Shown here: positions 39,599 to 47,116 of the stretch, piece after piece
How the letters are laid out: every line of letters begins with the position of its first letter
Numbering within the stretch: position 1 is the stretch's first letter
Source: Tenggerimyces flavus
GTDB lineage: Bacteria; Actinomycetota; Actinomycetes; Propionibacteriales; Actinopolymorphaceae
Assembly (NCBI RefSeq): GCF_016907715.1
Contig: NZ_JAFBCM010000001.1
Location: 186,001 to 250,000, forward strand
Reading direction: 5' to 3'
Length of the DNA stretch: 64,000 bases
Notes under the pieces: generated by a model
The model's database searches: none
Told to the model about the DNA's origin: nothing
Seen by the model: the letters and a program-made list of their open reading frames with translations, nothing else
Program-made: the position numbers and the translations under genes

Positions 39599-40174
39599 AT
39601 GTCGGTATTGGAGTTCGTCCCAGCAATGATCTCTGCACTGGCTGCGCTGGCGTGGCCAGTCGGAATCGTGGTCGTAGTGTTCATATTCCGGCGCCAGGCC
39701 CGCGCGTGGCTGACTGACCCCCCGTCTGTCCTGAAGCTCGGTCCGGGAGGCTTCGAGGCACAGTGGAACCGACAACTGTCTGCGGTTGCGGACGCTGTAG
39801 AAGAAGCCTCGATGCTGGACGTTACGAAGAGCCCGTCCACCGAGACAGACGTGCCAAGCGAGCAGCTCCCACCGGTCACCGAGAACCCTCCACTCGTGGC
39901 CATCGTGGAGGCAGCCGCCGATGTCGAGCGGGCTTTGACGAACCGTTTCGAGCGAGCAGGCATGACGTATGACACGAAGCGTGGCATGGCTGTTCGGGCA
40001 GAGTTCGCGTATCAACGTGGGTTGATCAGCGAGAAGACGGCCGCGTCAGTCCGTGGGCTGAACATCATGCGCAACCTGGCGATACACGGACCCGGCTACG
40101 TCAGCGACACAGAGGCGCGAGAGTTCGTGGCGCTTGCGGAAGCAGCGATCTACGCGATCGACCAGGCTGGATAA
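39599..40174 (+). CDS. Membrane-anchored HEPN-like (DUF4145-type) protein
   Basis: 191 residues from ATG at 39599 (GAGGG before it). A single membrane segment at residues 8-30 (WPVGIVVVVFIFRRQARAW) is followed by a Glu/Pro-rich linker and a helical domain. The last helices read GLNIMRNLAIHGPG and then EAREFVALAEAAIYAI. RNLAIH at 158-163 fits RNxxxH, the active site of HEPN ribonucleases, and the arrangement matches DUF4145-like domains. If active it would cut RNA next to the membrane. It faces the SIR2-like gene across 140 bp and is cargo of the element. The RNase role is inference from one motif. Confidence 0.6.
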   Translation: MSVLEFVPAMISALAALAWPVGIVVVVFIFRRQARAWLTDPPSVLKLGPGGFEAQWNRQLSAVADAVEEASMLDVTKSPSTETDVPSEQLPPVTENPPLVAIVEAAADVERALTNRFERAGMTYDTKRGMAVRAEFAYQRGLISEKTAASVRGLNIMRNLAIHGPGYVSDTEAREFVALAEAAIYAIDQAG

Positions 40175-40314
40175 GAGGCCGAGTCAGCTTGGGCGTGCCG
40201 GCCCGGCCGAGGACGGGCCCCCAGGCCCGCCCGCAAGGCCGAGTGCCGGGGCGGGGCGCGCCGTAGGCGCGGCCTTGATCTCATAGAGGTCAACTCAGCA
40301 ATGCGATACGCGCG

Positions 40315-41307
40315 CTACCCAATGCGGAGGGTGGACTTCCCCAGGGGGTGGGTTGTGGAGTCGAAGAAATACACAGTGTGGGGCTTGAGTGCCTTCTTGA
40401 TCCTCGCCTTCTCCTGGACGGTTCCTTCAGGATCACCGGTCGGATACATGGCGAACGCAATATCCCGCTTCGGGCCCGCCTTGATCGCATCAACGATGTG
40501 GCGGTCCTGCTCGCTGAGGGAATGGCCAAAGATAAGGATCGGTCGCACGTCTTCGGTAAGGGATCTAAGGCAGAAGCTGAGATATGACGAACGCTTTATA
40601 GTCCGAAGCTTTGCGGGCGATGTTCCCTCGCTGACAAACAACGGTCGTCGTGCAGCGGCAGCGGAGGAGTATCGACTTGCGAGCTGCAGGAGACTCCCAC
40701 TATCGGCATTGATCCACTTGCCGTTCTCCCCATTGTCATCCTGCCAAAGATGAATCGCTCCATGTAGATAGTGGATCGGCGTTTGATTGGGGCGGAGGTC
40801 CACGTCTGACGGGTTGAACTTTCCGGCGTCCCAGAGGTAGTCGACGAGTTTGACGCGCGGCAGATTCCGCACCTGGGACCAGTAGAGGCAGAGGTCATAG
40901 TTCGTCGTGAAGACGCAGGAGTGGCCGTCGAGCCATTTGGCAATTTTTCTGTGAGTACTGTCGGGAAATTCTTCCCATGGTACATGTACTTTGCCAACCG
41001 CGCCGAATAGGGCGTCGCGAATCATCGCGTAGATATTGTCAACCTGTCTGGTTGATCGCCCGAGCGCCTTAAGAACGAGGTGTGAGTGATGAATCGATTC
41101 CAGGACGGCCTCGAAATTCCTCGTTTTCAGTCCCGTGAATATGCTCTTTGCGCTGGATGTAAGGGTGGCGGCCCTGTACAGGCTGCTGTAGTTGAACCTA
41201 CTCCACAGGTTGATGCTAAGCCCATTGCCGATAAGCAGGACAGGCCATACGCCGCTATTCAAACTGGCCCAGGAAGGCAATTCTTCGCCAACAACGAGCT
41301 TCGTCAT
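40315..41307 (-). CDS. SIR2-like DUF4917 protein (candidate NAD-consuming defence effector)
   Basis: 330 residues from ATG at 41307, chosen for AGGAGG 7 bases upstream. The SIR2-like nucleotide fold shows VLLIGNGLSINLWSRFNYSS (Gly-rich loop with Asn), CVFTTNYDLCLYWS (NYD motif) and IHYLHGAIHL with the His expected to be catalytic, then ILIFGHSLSEQDRHIVDAI. This is the DUF4917 pattern. SIR2-like proteins of phage-defence systems (Thoeris ThsA, DSR, SIR2-HerA) destroy NAD+. Codon use is clearly more A/T-rich than in neighbours, a sign of recent arrival. It is convergent with the HEPN-like gene, inside a mobile element. NADase activity is inference. Confidence 0.7.
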   Translation of the reverse strand: MTKLVVGEELPSWASLNSGVWPVLLIGNGLSINLWSRFNYSSLYRAATLTSSAKSIFTGLKTRNFEAVLESIHHSHLVLKALGRSTRQVDNIYAMIRDALFGAVGKVHVPWEEFPDSTHRKIAKWLDGHSCVFTTNYDLCLYWSQVRNLPRVKLVDYLWDAGKFNPSDVDLRPNQTPIHYLHGAIHLWQDDNGENGKWINADSGSLLQLASRYSSAAAARRPLFVSEGTSPAKLRTIKRSSYLSFCLRSLTEDVRPILIFGHSLSEQDRHIVDAIKAGPKRDIAFAMYPTGDPEGTVQEKARIKKALKPHTVYFFDSTTHPLGKSTLRIG

Positions 41308-41335
41308 TCGCAATCCTCCTAGATCCCGGCCGGAG

Positions 41336-42145
41336 TCATTTGCCTAGATCGACCGCAGCGGCGGACACGACGTCGAGTAGGTCGTCGAGGATCGCGGGCG
41401 TTGCGGAGATGGTCGCTCGGGAGCTGGCGTCGTGGTCCTTGCCGTCGAGGTCGACGACTTGGAGGCCGGCTTCGCGGGCGATGATGGCGCCGGCGGCGGT
41501 GTCCCACGGCTTGTTGCTGAGGAGGACGGTGCCGTCGATCCTGCCGGCTGCTGCCCACACGAGGTCGATTGCTGCCGAGCCAAACATCCGGATGCGCTCT
41601 ACGCGGTCGGCGAGCTGGTGGGTCAAGGCATGCCGCTGGGCGTTCTTCTGGGCGGCTCGTGCGCCTACAGCGTAGTCGCCGATGGCGATTATGGCGCCAC
41701 GTAGCTCGGTGGTCGTGCTCCCGTGGATCTGTCGGCCGTTGAGCTCGGCTCCACCGTGCTGGGTGGCGTAGTACCGCTCGTTCAGGAACGGCAAGTCGAC
41801 AACGCCGAGGATCGGTTGCTTGTGGTGGATGAGGCCGAGCGACGAGCCGCAGAGTGGCAGACCGTGGACGAGGTTGGCGGTGCCGTCGACGGGATCCAGT
41901 GCCCAGTAGGGGCGGTCCGGGTCGAGGTTGGCCGCCCCTTCTTCCTCGCCGAGGAAGCCGATCTTCGGCGTTTCCGCTTGCAGGAAGTCGCGCATCTCGC
42001 GCTCGATCGCGTAGTCCAGGTTGGAAGCGAAGTCCCGATCTCCCTTCTGCGTAAGGGCATTCGGCGCCTGCTCGCGAAGGGTTCGGCGGGCGATGTCGAT
42101 GGCGCGCATGGCGATCGGGAGCAGCTCCGCGGTCGCGATCGTCAT
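41336..42145 (-). CDS. Inositol monophosphatase-family phosphatase
   Basis: 269 residues from ATG at 42145, overlapping the upstream gene by ATGA. Metal-site motifs are complete: GEEEG (Glu67-69), WALDPVDGTANLVHGLP (Asp84, Asp87) and KPWDTAAGAIIAREAG (last Asp). It should remove phosphate from inositol phosphate, a sugar phosphate, or 3',5'-ADP. It is third in the GntR-XRE-phosphatase operon of the element, where Nudix hydrolases are more usual in AICEs, suggesting a control or nucleotide-signal role. Confidence 0.88.
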   Translation of the reverse strand: MTIATAELLPIAMRAIDIARRTLREQAPNALTQKGDRDFASNLDYAIEREMRDFLQAETPKIGFLGEEEGAANLDPDRPYWALDPVDGTANLVHGLPLCGSSLGLIHHKQPILGVVDLPFLNERYYATQHGGAELNGRQIHGSTTTELRGAIIAIGDYAVGARAAQKNAQRHALTHQLADRVERIRMFGSAAIDLVWAAAGRIDGTVLLSNKPWDTAAGAIIAREAGLQVVDLDGKDHDASSRATISATPAILDDLLDVVSAAAVDLGK

Positions 42146-42987
42146 AGCCGAGTACCTCGTTCCCAGAGGGTCTCAAAGACCTGCTCGAAGATGGGAAACA
42201 GACCGCCTGGGAGCGTCTGTCGATTGATCATGAACGTGGGTGAGTCGATCCCGCGTGTGTGCGGAAAGTACGGCTGCATGACGCAGACTTGGTGATCGAC
42301 GATGAGCAGGTTGAACCGGCTCGTCTCGTTGTAGGTGGCGACCTGGAGCCGAGCTTGCGCCTCGATGGGCATGCGGTCACGCACCCGCTTGACGATGGCT
42401 TGGATGTTCAGCTCAGTAAGGGCGGAGATCTGCCCAGGGATGTAGCCTTCCTCGTCCTCGTAGGTCTTGACCGCCTCGCTCGCAGGGTCGAGGAAAAGGC
42501 ACCGCAGCGTCGCGCCGCGTTCGAGGACTGCCCGTAGGTTGCGGTCCGGGTACTGCTGGCACAGGAGGTTAAGCGAGATACCCACGGCGTCGATCGTGTC
42601 CGCGTTGTCGAGTAGCTCGGTCAGCGACACCTCGGACGCGAAGTCCGAGCGCGTCATGTAGATGGCGGACAAGTCGGCGAACCGGTCGCCCATGAGCTGG
42701 CTCACAATGTCCATGGCGTCCGTACGCTCACCAGGCGCACTCGTGTGGGTGGCCAAGCTCGCCGCGACCAGGACGTCACCAGGCGGCGTGGTGCCCGTTT
42801 CCCACGACTCGACGGCATGCGCCGACGGCTCCCAACCCAGCAGAGGCGTGAGCAGCTCGGCGAATTCCGCATGCGTCAAGCCGAGCCGCTCACGTGCGCT
42901 TGCGACCTGGCCCCGCGCAATCGACCCGAGATCGGGCTTGTACCCGTGCCGGTTGCGCAACTCGACAAGACGAGGCGACTCGCTCAT
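42142..42987 (-). CDS. XRE-type HTH regulator with C-terminal DUF5919-like domain
   Basis: 281 residues from ATG at 42987. Residues about 20-75 form a helix-turn-helix (ARERLGLTHAEFAELLTPLL then SAHAVESWETGTTPP). The rest resembles a phospholipase D-like or DUF5919 sensor fold: LLDNADTIDAVGISLNLLCQ and FNLLIVDHQVCVMQPYFPHT, without a complete HKD motif. Such proteins occur beside GntR genes in AICEs and probably control transfer and excision. Overlaps both neighbours by 4 bp. Confidence 0.7.
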   Translation of the reverse strand: MSESPRLVELRNRHGYKPDLGSIARGQVASARERLGLTHAEFAELLTPLLGWEPSAHAVESWETGTTPPGDVLVAASLATHTSAPGERTDAMDIVSQLMGDRFADLSAIYMTRSDFASEVSLTELLDNADTIDAVGISLNLLCQQYPDRNLRAVLERGATLRCLFLDPASEAVKTYEDEEGYIPGQISALTELNIQAIVKRVRDRMPIEAQARLQVATYNETSRFNLLIVDHQVCVMQPYFPHTRGIDSPTFMINRQTLPGGLFPIFEQVFETLWERGTRL

Positions 42988-43484
42988 CGGCGCCGCCGCT
43001 CCGTCCCGGTAGCGACAGACGGTGCCGGCTTGGCGTCGTGCGGGAACTGCTCGCCAGTGCGGCCGTACAGGTCCATGAGCTGGGTCTGAAGAACCGCAAT
43101 CAGGCGTCGCAGCTCGGCGACCTCAGCGCGAAGCTCCGCCACGGTCGCCCCGCCCTGCTGGTCCTTCACGATCGACGAGAGGTCCTTGAGTCCGGCTCTG
43201 AGCTGTTCGATCTGCTCCGCGAGGTCTTCGATCTGGACGGAGCGTCGCTCGGCCTCATCTGGCGTCGCAACGACGAATACCGCCTTGCCTGGCTGGCCCC
43301 GAACGATGCCCTCCTGGCGGAGGATCGCGACTGCGCCGCGTGCGACGGTGGCCGAGACGTTGTAGTGCTCGCATAGGCGCGCAGTGGAGGGGATCGGATC
43401 ACCGACCGCAAGCTCTCCTCGCCGGATCTGCGCCCGAAGGTCTTCGGCGACCTGCTGGTATGCGGGCGTCCCGTAGTCGGCCAC
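42984..43484 (-). CDS. GntR-family regulator of the integrative element
   Basis: 166 residues from GTG at 43484; GGAGG sits 6 bases upstream and decides this start over ATG at 43502. Winged helix at residues 5-70: AYQQVAEDLRAQIRRGELAV, IPSTARLCEHYNVSATVARG, GIVRGQPGKAVFVV. The remainder is a coiled coil (ELRAEVAELRRLIAVLQTQL). Like KorSA of pSAM2 it should repress the divergent activator operon. A palindrome and a partial copy lie between the two promoters. Confidence 0.85.
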   Translation of the reverse strand: MADYGTPAYQQVAEDLRAQIRRGELAVGDPIPSTARLCEHYNVSATVARGAVAILRQEGIVRGQPGKAVFVVATPDEAERRSVQIEDLAEQIEQLRAGLKDLSSIVKDQQGGATVAELRAEVAELRRLIAVLQTQLMDLYGRTGEQFPHDAKPAPSVATGTERRRR

Positions 43485-43576
43485 TGCCGACCTCCAATGC
43501 ATAGCTGAGCCGTGTATGGCAGGACGAGCGTACTCAGGCGTAGGTCTGGTCTCAACATCTGGACAAACTATGAGTG

Positions 43577-43601
43577 CATAGCTGTGCTATGTATGTATAG
43601 T
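43577..43601. promoter_or_regulatory. Operator and -10 box of the activator operon
   Basis: CATAGC and GCTATG form a dyad around TGT at 43577-43591, directly before a -10-like TATAGT at 43596-43601. A related GCATAGC sequence lies at 43499-43505 before the GntR start. This fits a GntR site acting on both divergent promoters. Confidence 0.5.
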
Positions 43602-43630
43602 TGAACCTCCCGAACAAGGAGGTACGGATC

Positions 43631-44089
43631 ATGGCAATGCCCCGCAGAATTCCGATCCCGTTCGGTGAGGCGTTCCCGAAGGGCGCTTTCGCCGTGGGTG
43701 ATGTCGAGCCGTTGCGCGACTTCGACAAGTCGTCGCGGGACAAGATCGTCCAGGCGGTCGACGAGGACAGCGGCGAACCAATCTGGACGCTCGACGTGAT
43801 CGACGCCGATGACGACGCCACGAAGACCACGCGTTCGCTCTCGGTGCGGATCGTGGCGGCTTACAAGCCGCTCTTGCCGGACATGCCAACCGGTATGCCG
43901 TCGGCGTTCTCGTTCATGCGACCGGTGGAGTTCGTCGGGTTGTCGGCGTCGCCGTACGTCGCGGACTCGCCGATGGGTAACGGCAAGGGCCGGCTGGCGT
44001 GGTCCTTCCGTGCGACTGGGATGAAGGCGCCTGGCATCGATGCCAAGCCCACCAAGCCCGGACCGGCCGCGAAGGAGAACGCGGCATGA
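43631..44089 (+). CDS. Replication, integration and excision activator-like protein (Pra-like)
   Basis: 152 residues from ATG at 43631 with a strong AAGGAGGT. The pattern AMPRRIPIPFGEAFPKGAFA, VEPLRDFDKSSRDKIVQAVD, WTLDVIDADDDATK and FMRPVEFVGLSASPYV, followed by RLAWSFRATGMKAP, matches the AICE proteins annotated as plasmid replication, integration and excision activators. By analogy with Pra of pSAM2 it would turn on rep, xis and int. First gene of a run of overlapping genes reaching the translocase. Confidence 0.7.
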   Translation: MAMPRRIPIPFGEAFPKGAFAVGDVEPLRDFDKSSRDKIVQAVDEDSGEPIWTLDVIDADDDATKTTRSLSVRIVAAYKPLLPDMPTGMPSAFSFMRPVEFVGLSASPYVADSPMGNGKGRLAWSFRATGMKAPGIDAKPTKPGPAAKENAA

Positions 44090-44379
44090 GCACCGGGCAG
44101 GCTCCACGATCGGATCCGGTGCTTGACGCCCTCCGAGAGGCGCGGGCGGTCCGCGATGGCGCGGACGAGGCCATCCGAGTTCTGCTCGCGTGGGCGCGTG
44201 AGGTGTCGTCCCCGCGGCCGTATCGGCTGGCTGATCTAGCCGACGCGTCGGGGTTGTCGATCTCGGGCGTTCGGAGTGCCTACGGGCCTGAGGACGTGGA
44301 GCTTGTCCGGACCCTGCTGCAGGTCGGCGAGCTGCCTGCAGAACGTGCGGTCACTAGCGCCCAGGAGGTTGTCCGATGA
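44086..44379 (+). CDS. Small helix-turn-helix protein of the element
   Basis: 97 residues from ATG at 44086, overlapping its neighbours on both sides by ATGA. The second half holds a likely HTH: YRLADLADASGLSISGVRSA. Position between the activator and the transfer genes suggests a regulator or accessory DNA-binding protein. Family not recognised. Confidence 0.55.
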   Translation: MSTGQAPRSDPVLDALREARAVRDGADEAIRVLLAWAREVSSPRPYRLADLADASGLSISGVRSAYGPEDVELVRTLLQVGELPAERAVTSAQEVVR

Positions 44380-44669
44380 CAGAACAGGCGTGGGACACAG
44401 TGGCGGAGCTGCACGCCTACGCGGACCGACTGAGCGAGGGTACGGCGCGTTGGCCGGCTCCAGGCCTCGGCTGTACGCGGATCGGCGGCTACACGGTCGT
44501 GCCGGTCGCGATCCATCGCGCGATCTGCGGCTGGCGCGTGCAATCCGCACAGGACACGACCCCGGACGTCGCGTACTGCTGGGGCTGCCATCTGGCGATG
44601 TTCACTGACGAGCTTTGCGCGGCTCCACCTGCTCCGACGAAACGCTGGGTGATCGCTGCTGCGCACTGA
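44376..44669 (+). CDS. Small Cys-containing protein of the element, unknown
   Basis: 97 residues from ATG at 44376. Four to five Cys, including ICGWRVQ and YCWGCHLAMF, could bind zinc. It belongs to the overlapping operon of the activator. No family recognised. Confidence 0.5.
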   Translation: MTEQAWDTVAELHAYADRLSEGTARWPAPGLGCTRIGGYTVVPVAIHRAICGWRVQSAQDTTPDVAYCWGCHLAMFTDELCAAPPAPTKRWVIAAAH

Positions 44670-44763
44670 AGCGACGCGGGGACGGCACTGGACCTTTGGC
44701 GAGGGAACCTGCCGTCCCCGCGTCTTCCAACCCCAGATCCTCCGATGTGGAAGGCGAGGTGGC

Positions 44764-45030
44764 ATGTCCAACCGTAGCTGTCAGGGTCAGCTCGGACTGT
44801 TCATGTGGTCGAACCAGTCGGGCGGCGAGCATCTCCGGCCGAGTCAGGAGTGGAAGTCGTGGCTGTACTGGTGCGGCCGGTGCAGTGAGCTGGAAGTGTC
44901 GGTAGCGGGCACGTTGTGTCCGGCGTGTGACAAGCCTAGGAAGCGAGCGGCCGCGACCAGGCGAGCGGTGCGTAAGGCGATCGCGAACGGCCCAACGAAC
45001 AAGCCGGCTCGTAGTCGGGGGCGGTCATGA
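44764..45030 (+). CDS. Small zinc-ribbon protein of the element
   Basis: 88 residues from ATG at 44764. CGRC...CPAC, 16 residues apart, forms a zinc ribbon, followed by a very basic tail (KPRKRAAATRRAVRKA). It overlaps the translocase start by ATGA and may be a DNA- or partner-binding transfer accessory protein. The 94 bp before it hold no gene. Confidence 0.5.
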   Translation: MSNRSCQGQLGLFMWSNQSGGEHLRPSQEWKSWLYWCGRCSELEVSVAGTLCPACDKPRKRAAATRRAVRKAIANGPTNKPARSRGRS

Positions 45031-46718
45031 TGCCAACGAACTTCGAACCGCAGGTTCGCGGAGAGACGGTGAAGGTCGGCTTCGTCACCGTCGTTCTGGC
45101 GTTCCTCGTCTGGAAGGTCGGCCGTGGTGTCTGGTGGGCGGCACGGCAACCGGTGCTGTGGGTTGCGCTCGTCTCCGGATTGGCTTTGCGCCGGCTGTTC
45201 GAGGCGTCCGGCCTGTGGGCTGTGCTGGGCGTCGTAGCGGCGGGCACGGCAGCGCTGGTCACCTGGCGGCTGCTCCATCCGTCGTCGTTCCGCCAGATGG
45301 TCTGGTGGCCGCTGCGGTCCTGGTGGCGACGAGTCGCGGTCTACCGGCCGGAATGGGACGTCGTGTGCAAGCAGCTCGGGCTGCACCAGGTCAAGGACGG
45401 GCAGGAGATCTACCCGCCCGTCTTGCGTGTCCAGTCAACGGGTTCGGTGGACAAGGTGCGGGTTCGGATGTTGCCCGGCCAGATCTTGCCGGACTATGCG
45501 CAGTTCGCGCACCGGTTCGCCCAGACGTATGAGGCGTTGGACTGCCGGGTGCGGTCGGTGCCGAAGCACCGGCTTTTCGCGACTGTCAAGGCGGGGTTGC
45601 GGCGCGGCTTGCCGGGGTTGTTCGACCCCGCGATCCGGAAGGCGAAGAAGGCCGCCAGCCGTGACCTGCACGTGCTGGACTCTGGGGTGCCGGAGGCCGA
45701 ACACGTTCCGGACGACGTCGGTCGGGAAGGGACCGAACGTCAGGCGCCGTCGCGGGTGGTCGAGCTGTGGTTCCTCACTCGGGATCCGCTCGCGGCTGTG
45801 GTCCCGATGCTCGACGTCGCGGCCCGTCCGAACCTCGGTGGCCTGGCGGTGGCGCTGCGCGAGGACGGCCTCGTGTGGACGCTGCGACTCCTCGCGACCC
45901 ACGTACTGATCGTCGGTGCAACCGGTGCAGGCAAGGGCTCGGTGCTGTGGACGATCGTCCGTGCGCTGGGGCATGCGATCCGAACCCGGCTGGTCGAGCT
46001 GTGGGTGATCGACCCGAAGGGCGGCATGGAGTTCGCCGCCGGACAAGCGCTGTTCGCCCGCTACTGCTACGGCGACGACGCTCCGGAGAACGACGAAGGC
46101 GAGGATGTTGACCGCAAGCGGGCCTACGAACTGACCTATGCGGAGTTCCTCGAAGACGCTGTCCGTGAGATGCGGGACAGGCAGCGACGTCTGCGCGGGA
46201 TCTTCCGTACGCACAAGCCCGCGCCGGGCGACCCCTTGATCGTGCTCATGATCGACGAGATCGCGTCGTTGACCGCATACGTCGTCGACCGAGAGGCGAA
46301 GAAGCGAATCGAGTCGGCGCTCAACGTGTTGCTGTCGCAGGGCCGAGCGGTGGGCGTGGTGATCATCGGCGCCGGTCAGGACGCCCGCAAGGAAGTGCTC
46401 ACCATGCGGGGCCTGTTCCCGACCCGGATCGCGCTCCGACTCAATGAGGCCGAAGAGGTCGATCTCGTGCTCGGTAACGGCAAACATGAACGCGGCGCCC
46501 GCTGCGAAGAGATCCCCGACGACATGCCCGGAACCGGGTTCGTGGTCGTCGAGACCCAACCCGAGCCCGTGCGGCTGCGGTTCCCGTACCAGTCCGACAC
46601 CGAGATCCGCACCATGTGCAGCCTCTACGAGCCGGGCGCGAGCTACGACCACCGCGACCCGCGCGCCGGTCTGCGATCTGTGTCCGACCTGTACGACGAG
46701 CTGGAGGAGGTCGCCTGA
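45027..46718 (+). CDS. FtsK/SpoIIIE-type DNA translocase (TraB-like)
   Basis: 563 residues from ATG at 45027. Two membrane segments near residues 17-35 and 65-82, then the motor domain: Walker A LIVGATGAGKGSVLWTIVRA at about 293-312 and Walker B LIVLMIDEIASLTAY at about 405-419. In AICEs a single TraB-type hexamer moves double-stranded DNA between hyphae and is sufficient for conjugation. A C-terminal winged helix for recognition of clt sites is expected but not obvious. Intact. Confidence 0.88.
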   Translation: MMPTNFEPQVRGETVKVGFVTVVLAFLVWKVGRGVWWAARQPVLWVALVSGLALRRLFEASGLWAVLGVVAAGTAALVTWRLLHPSSFRQMVWWPLRSWWRRVAVYRPEWDVVCKQLGLHQVKDGQEIYPPVLRVQSTGSVDKVRVRMLPGQILPDYAQFAHRFAQTYEALDCRVRSVPKHRLFATVKAGLRRGLPGLFDPAIRKAKKAASRDLHVLDSGVPEAEHVPDDVGREGTERQAPSRVVELWFLTRDPLAAVVPMLDVAARPNLGGLAVALREDGLVWTLRLLATHVLIVGATGAGKGSVLWTIVRALGHAIRTRLVELWVIDPKGGMEFAAGQALFARYCYGDDAPENDEGEDVDRKRAYELTYAEFLEDAVREMRDRQRRLRGIFRTHKPAPGDPLIVLMIDEIASLTAYVVDREAKKRIESALNVLLSQGRAVGVVIIGAGQDARKEVLTMRGLFPTRIALRLNEAEEVDLVLGNGKHERGARCEEIPDDMPGTGFVVVETQPEPVRLRFPYQSDTEIRTMCSLYEPGASYDHRDPRAGLRSVSDLYDELEEVA

Positions 46719-47116
46719 TGGCCACCTGGAAGCACGCCCTACCCGTGTGGGTCGACCTCGCAGCCCTGCCGGGTGAGTGGGAGCTGCTGTACGACCCCAC
46801 GACCGACGCCTACGCCGTTGCTGGCCGCGCTCACTCCTCAGCCGCCCCCGACGTCGTGATCCGGATCGACTACGCCGTCTCCGGCTCCCACGCCGACACC
46901 CGACGCATGATCGGCTCGGCGATCGTCCACGGCTTCCGCACCGTCATCCGCCGACACCGCGCCGAGCTGGCGCAAGCCGAGGAGGGTCTCCGACAGGTGA
47001 TCGATGACGACGGCCCGAGCTGCGCGACCTGCCTCGGCTTCGGGCACCTGGAGAACCTCGGCGCTTGCCCAGACTGCAATCCCGGTTACCCCAACGAGAG
47101 AAGGGAGAACTCATGA
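46718..47116 (+). CDS. Small zinc-finger protein between translocase and Rep
   Basis: 132 residues from ATG at 46718, sharing one base with the translocase stop and preceded by GGAGGAGG. N-terminal beta-rich part, then CATCLGFGHLENLGACPDCN, a DnaJ-like CxxC...CxxC cluster. Overlaps Rep by ATGA. Function not known; probably replication or transfer support. Confidence 0.55.
   Translation: MATWKHALPVWVDLAALPGEWELLYDPTTDAYAVAGRAHSSAAPDVVIRIDYAVSGSHADTRRMIGSAIVHGFRTVIRRHRAELAQAEEGLRQVIDDDGPSCATCLGFGHLENLGACPDCNPGYPNERRENS

Noticed and set aside
40175-40314. Small gene in the very GC-rich gap between the HEPN-like and SIR2-like genes
   Set aside because: No start with ribosome site and no codon pattern; probably terminators for the two convergent genes.
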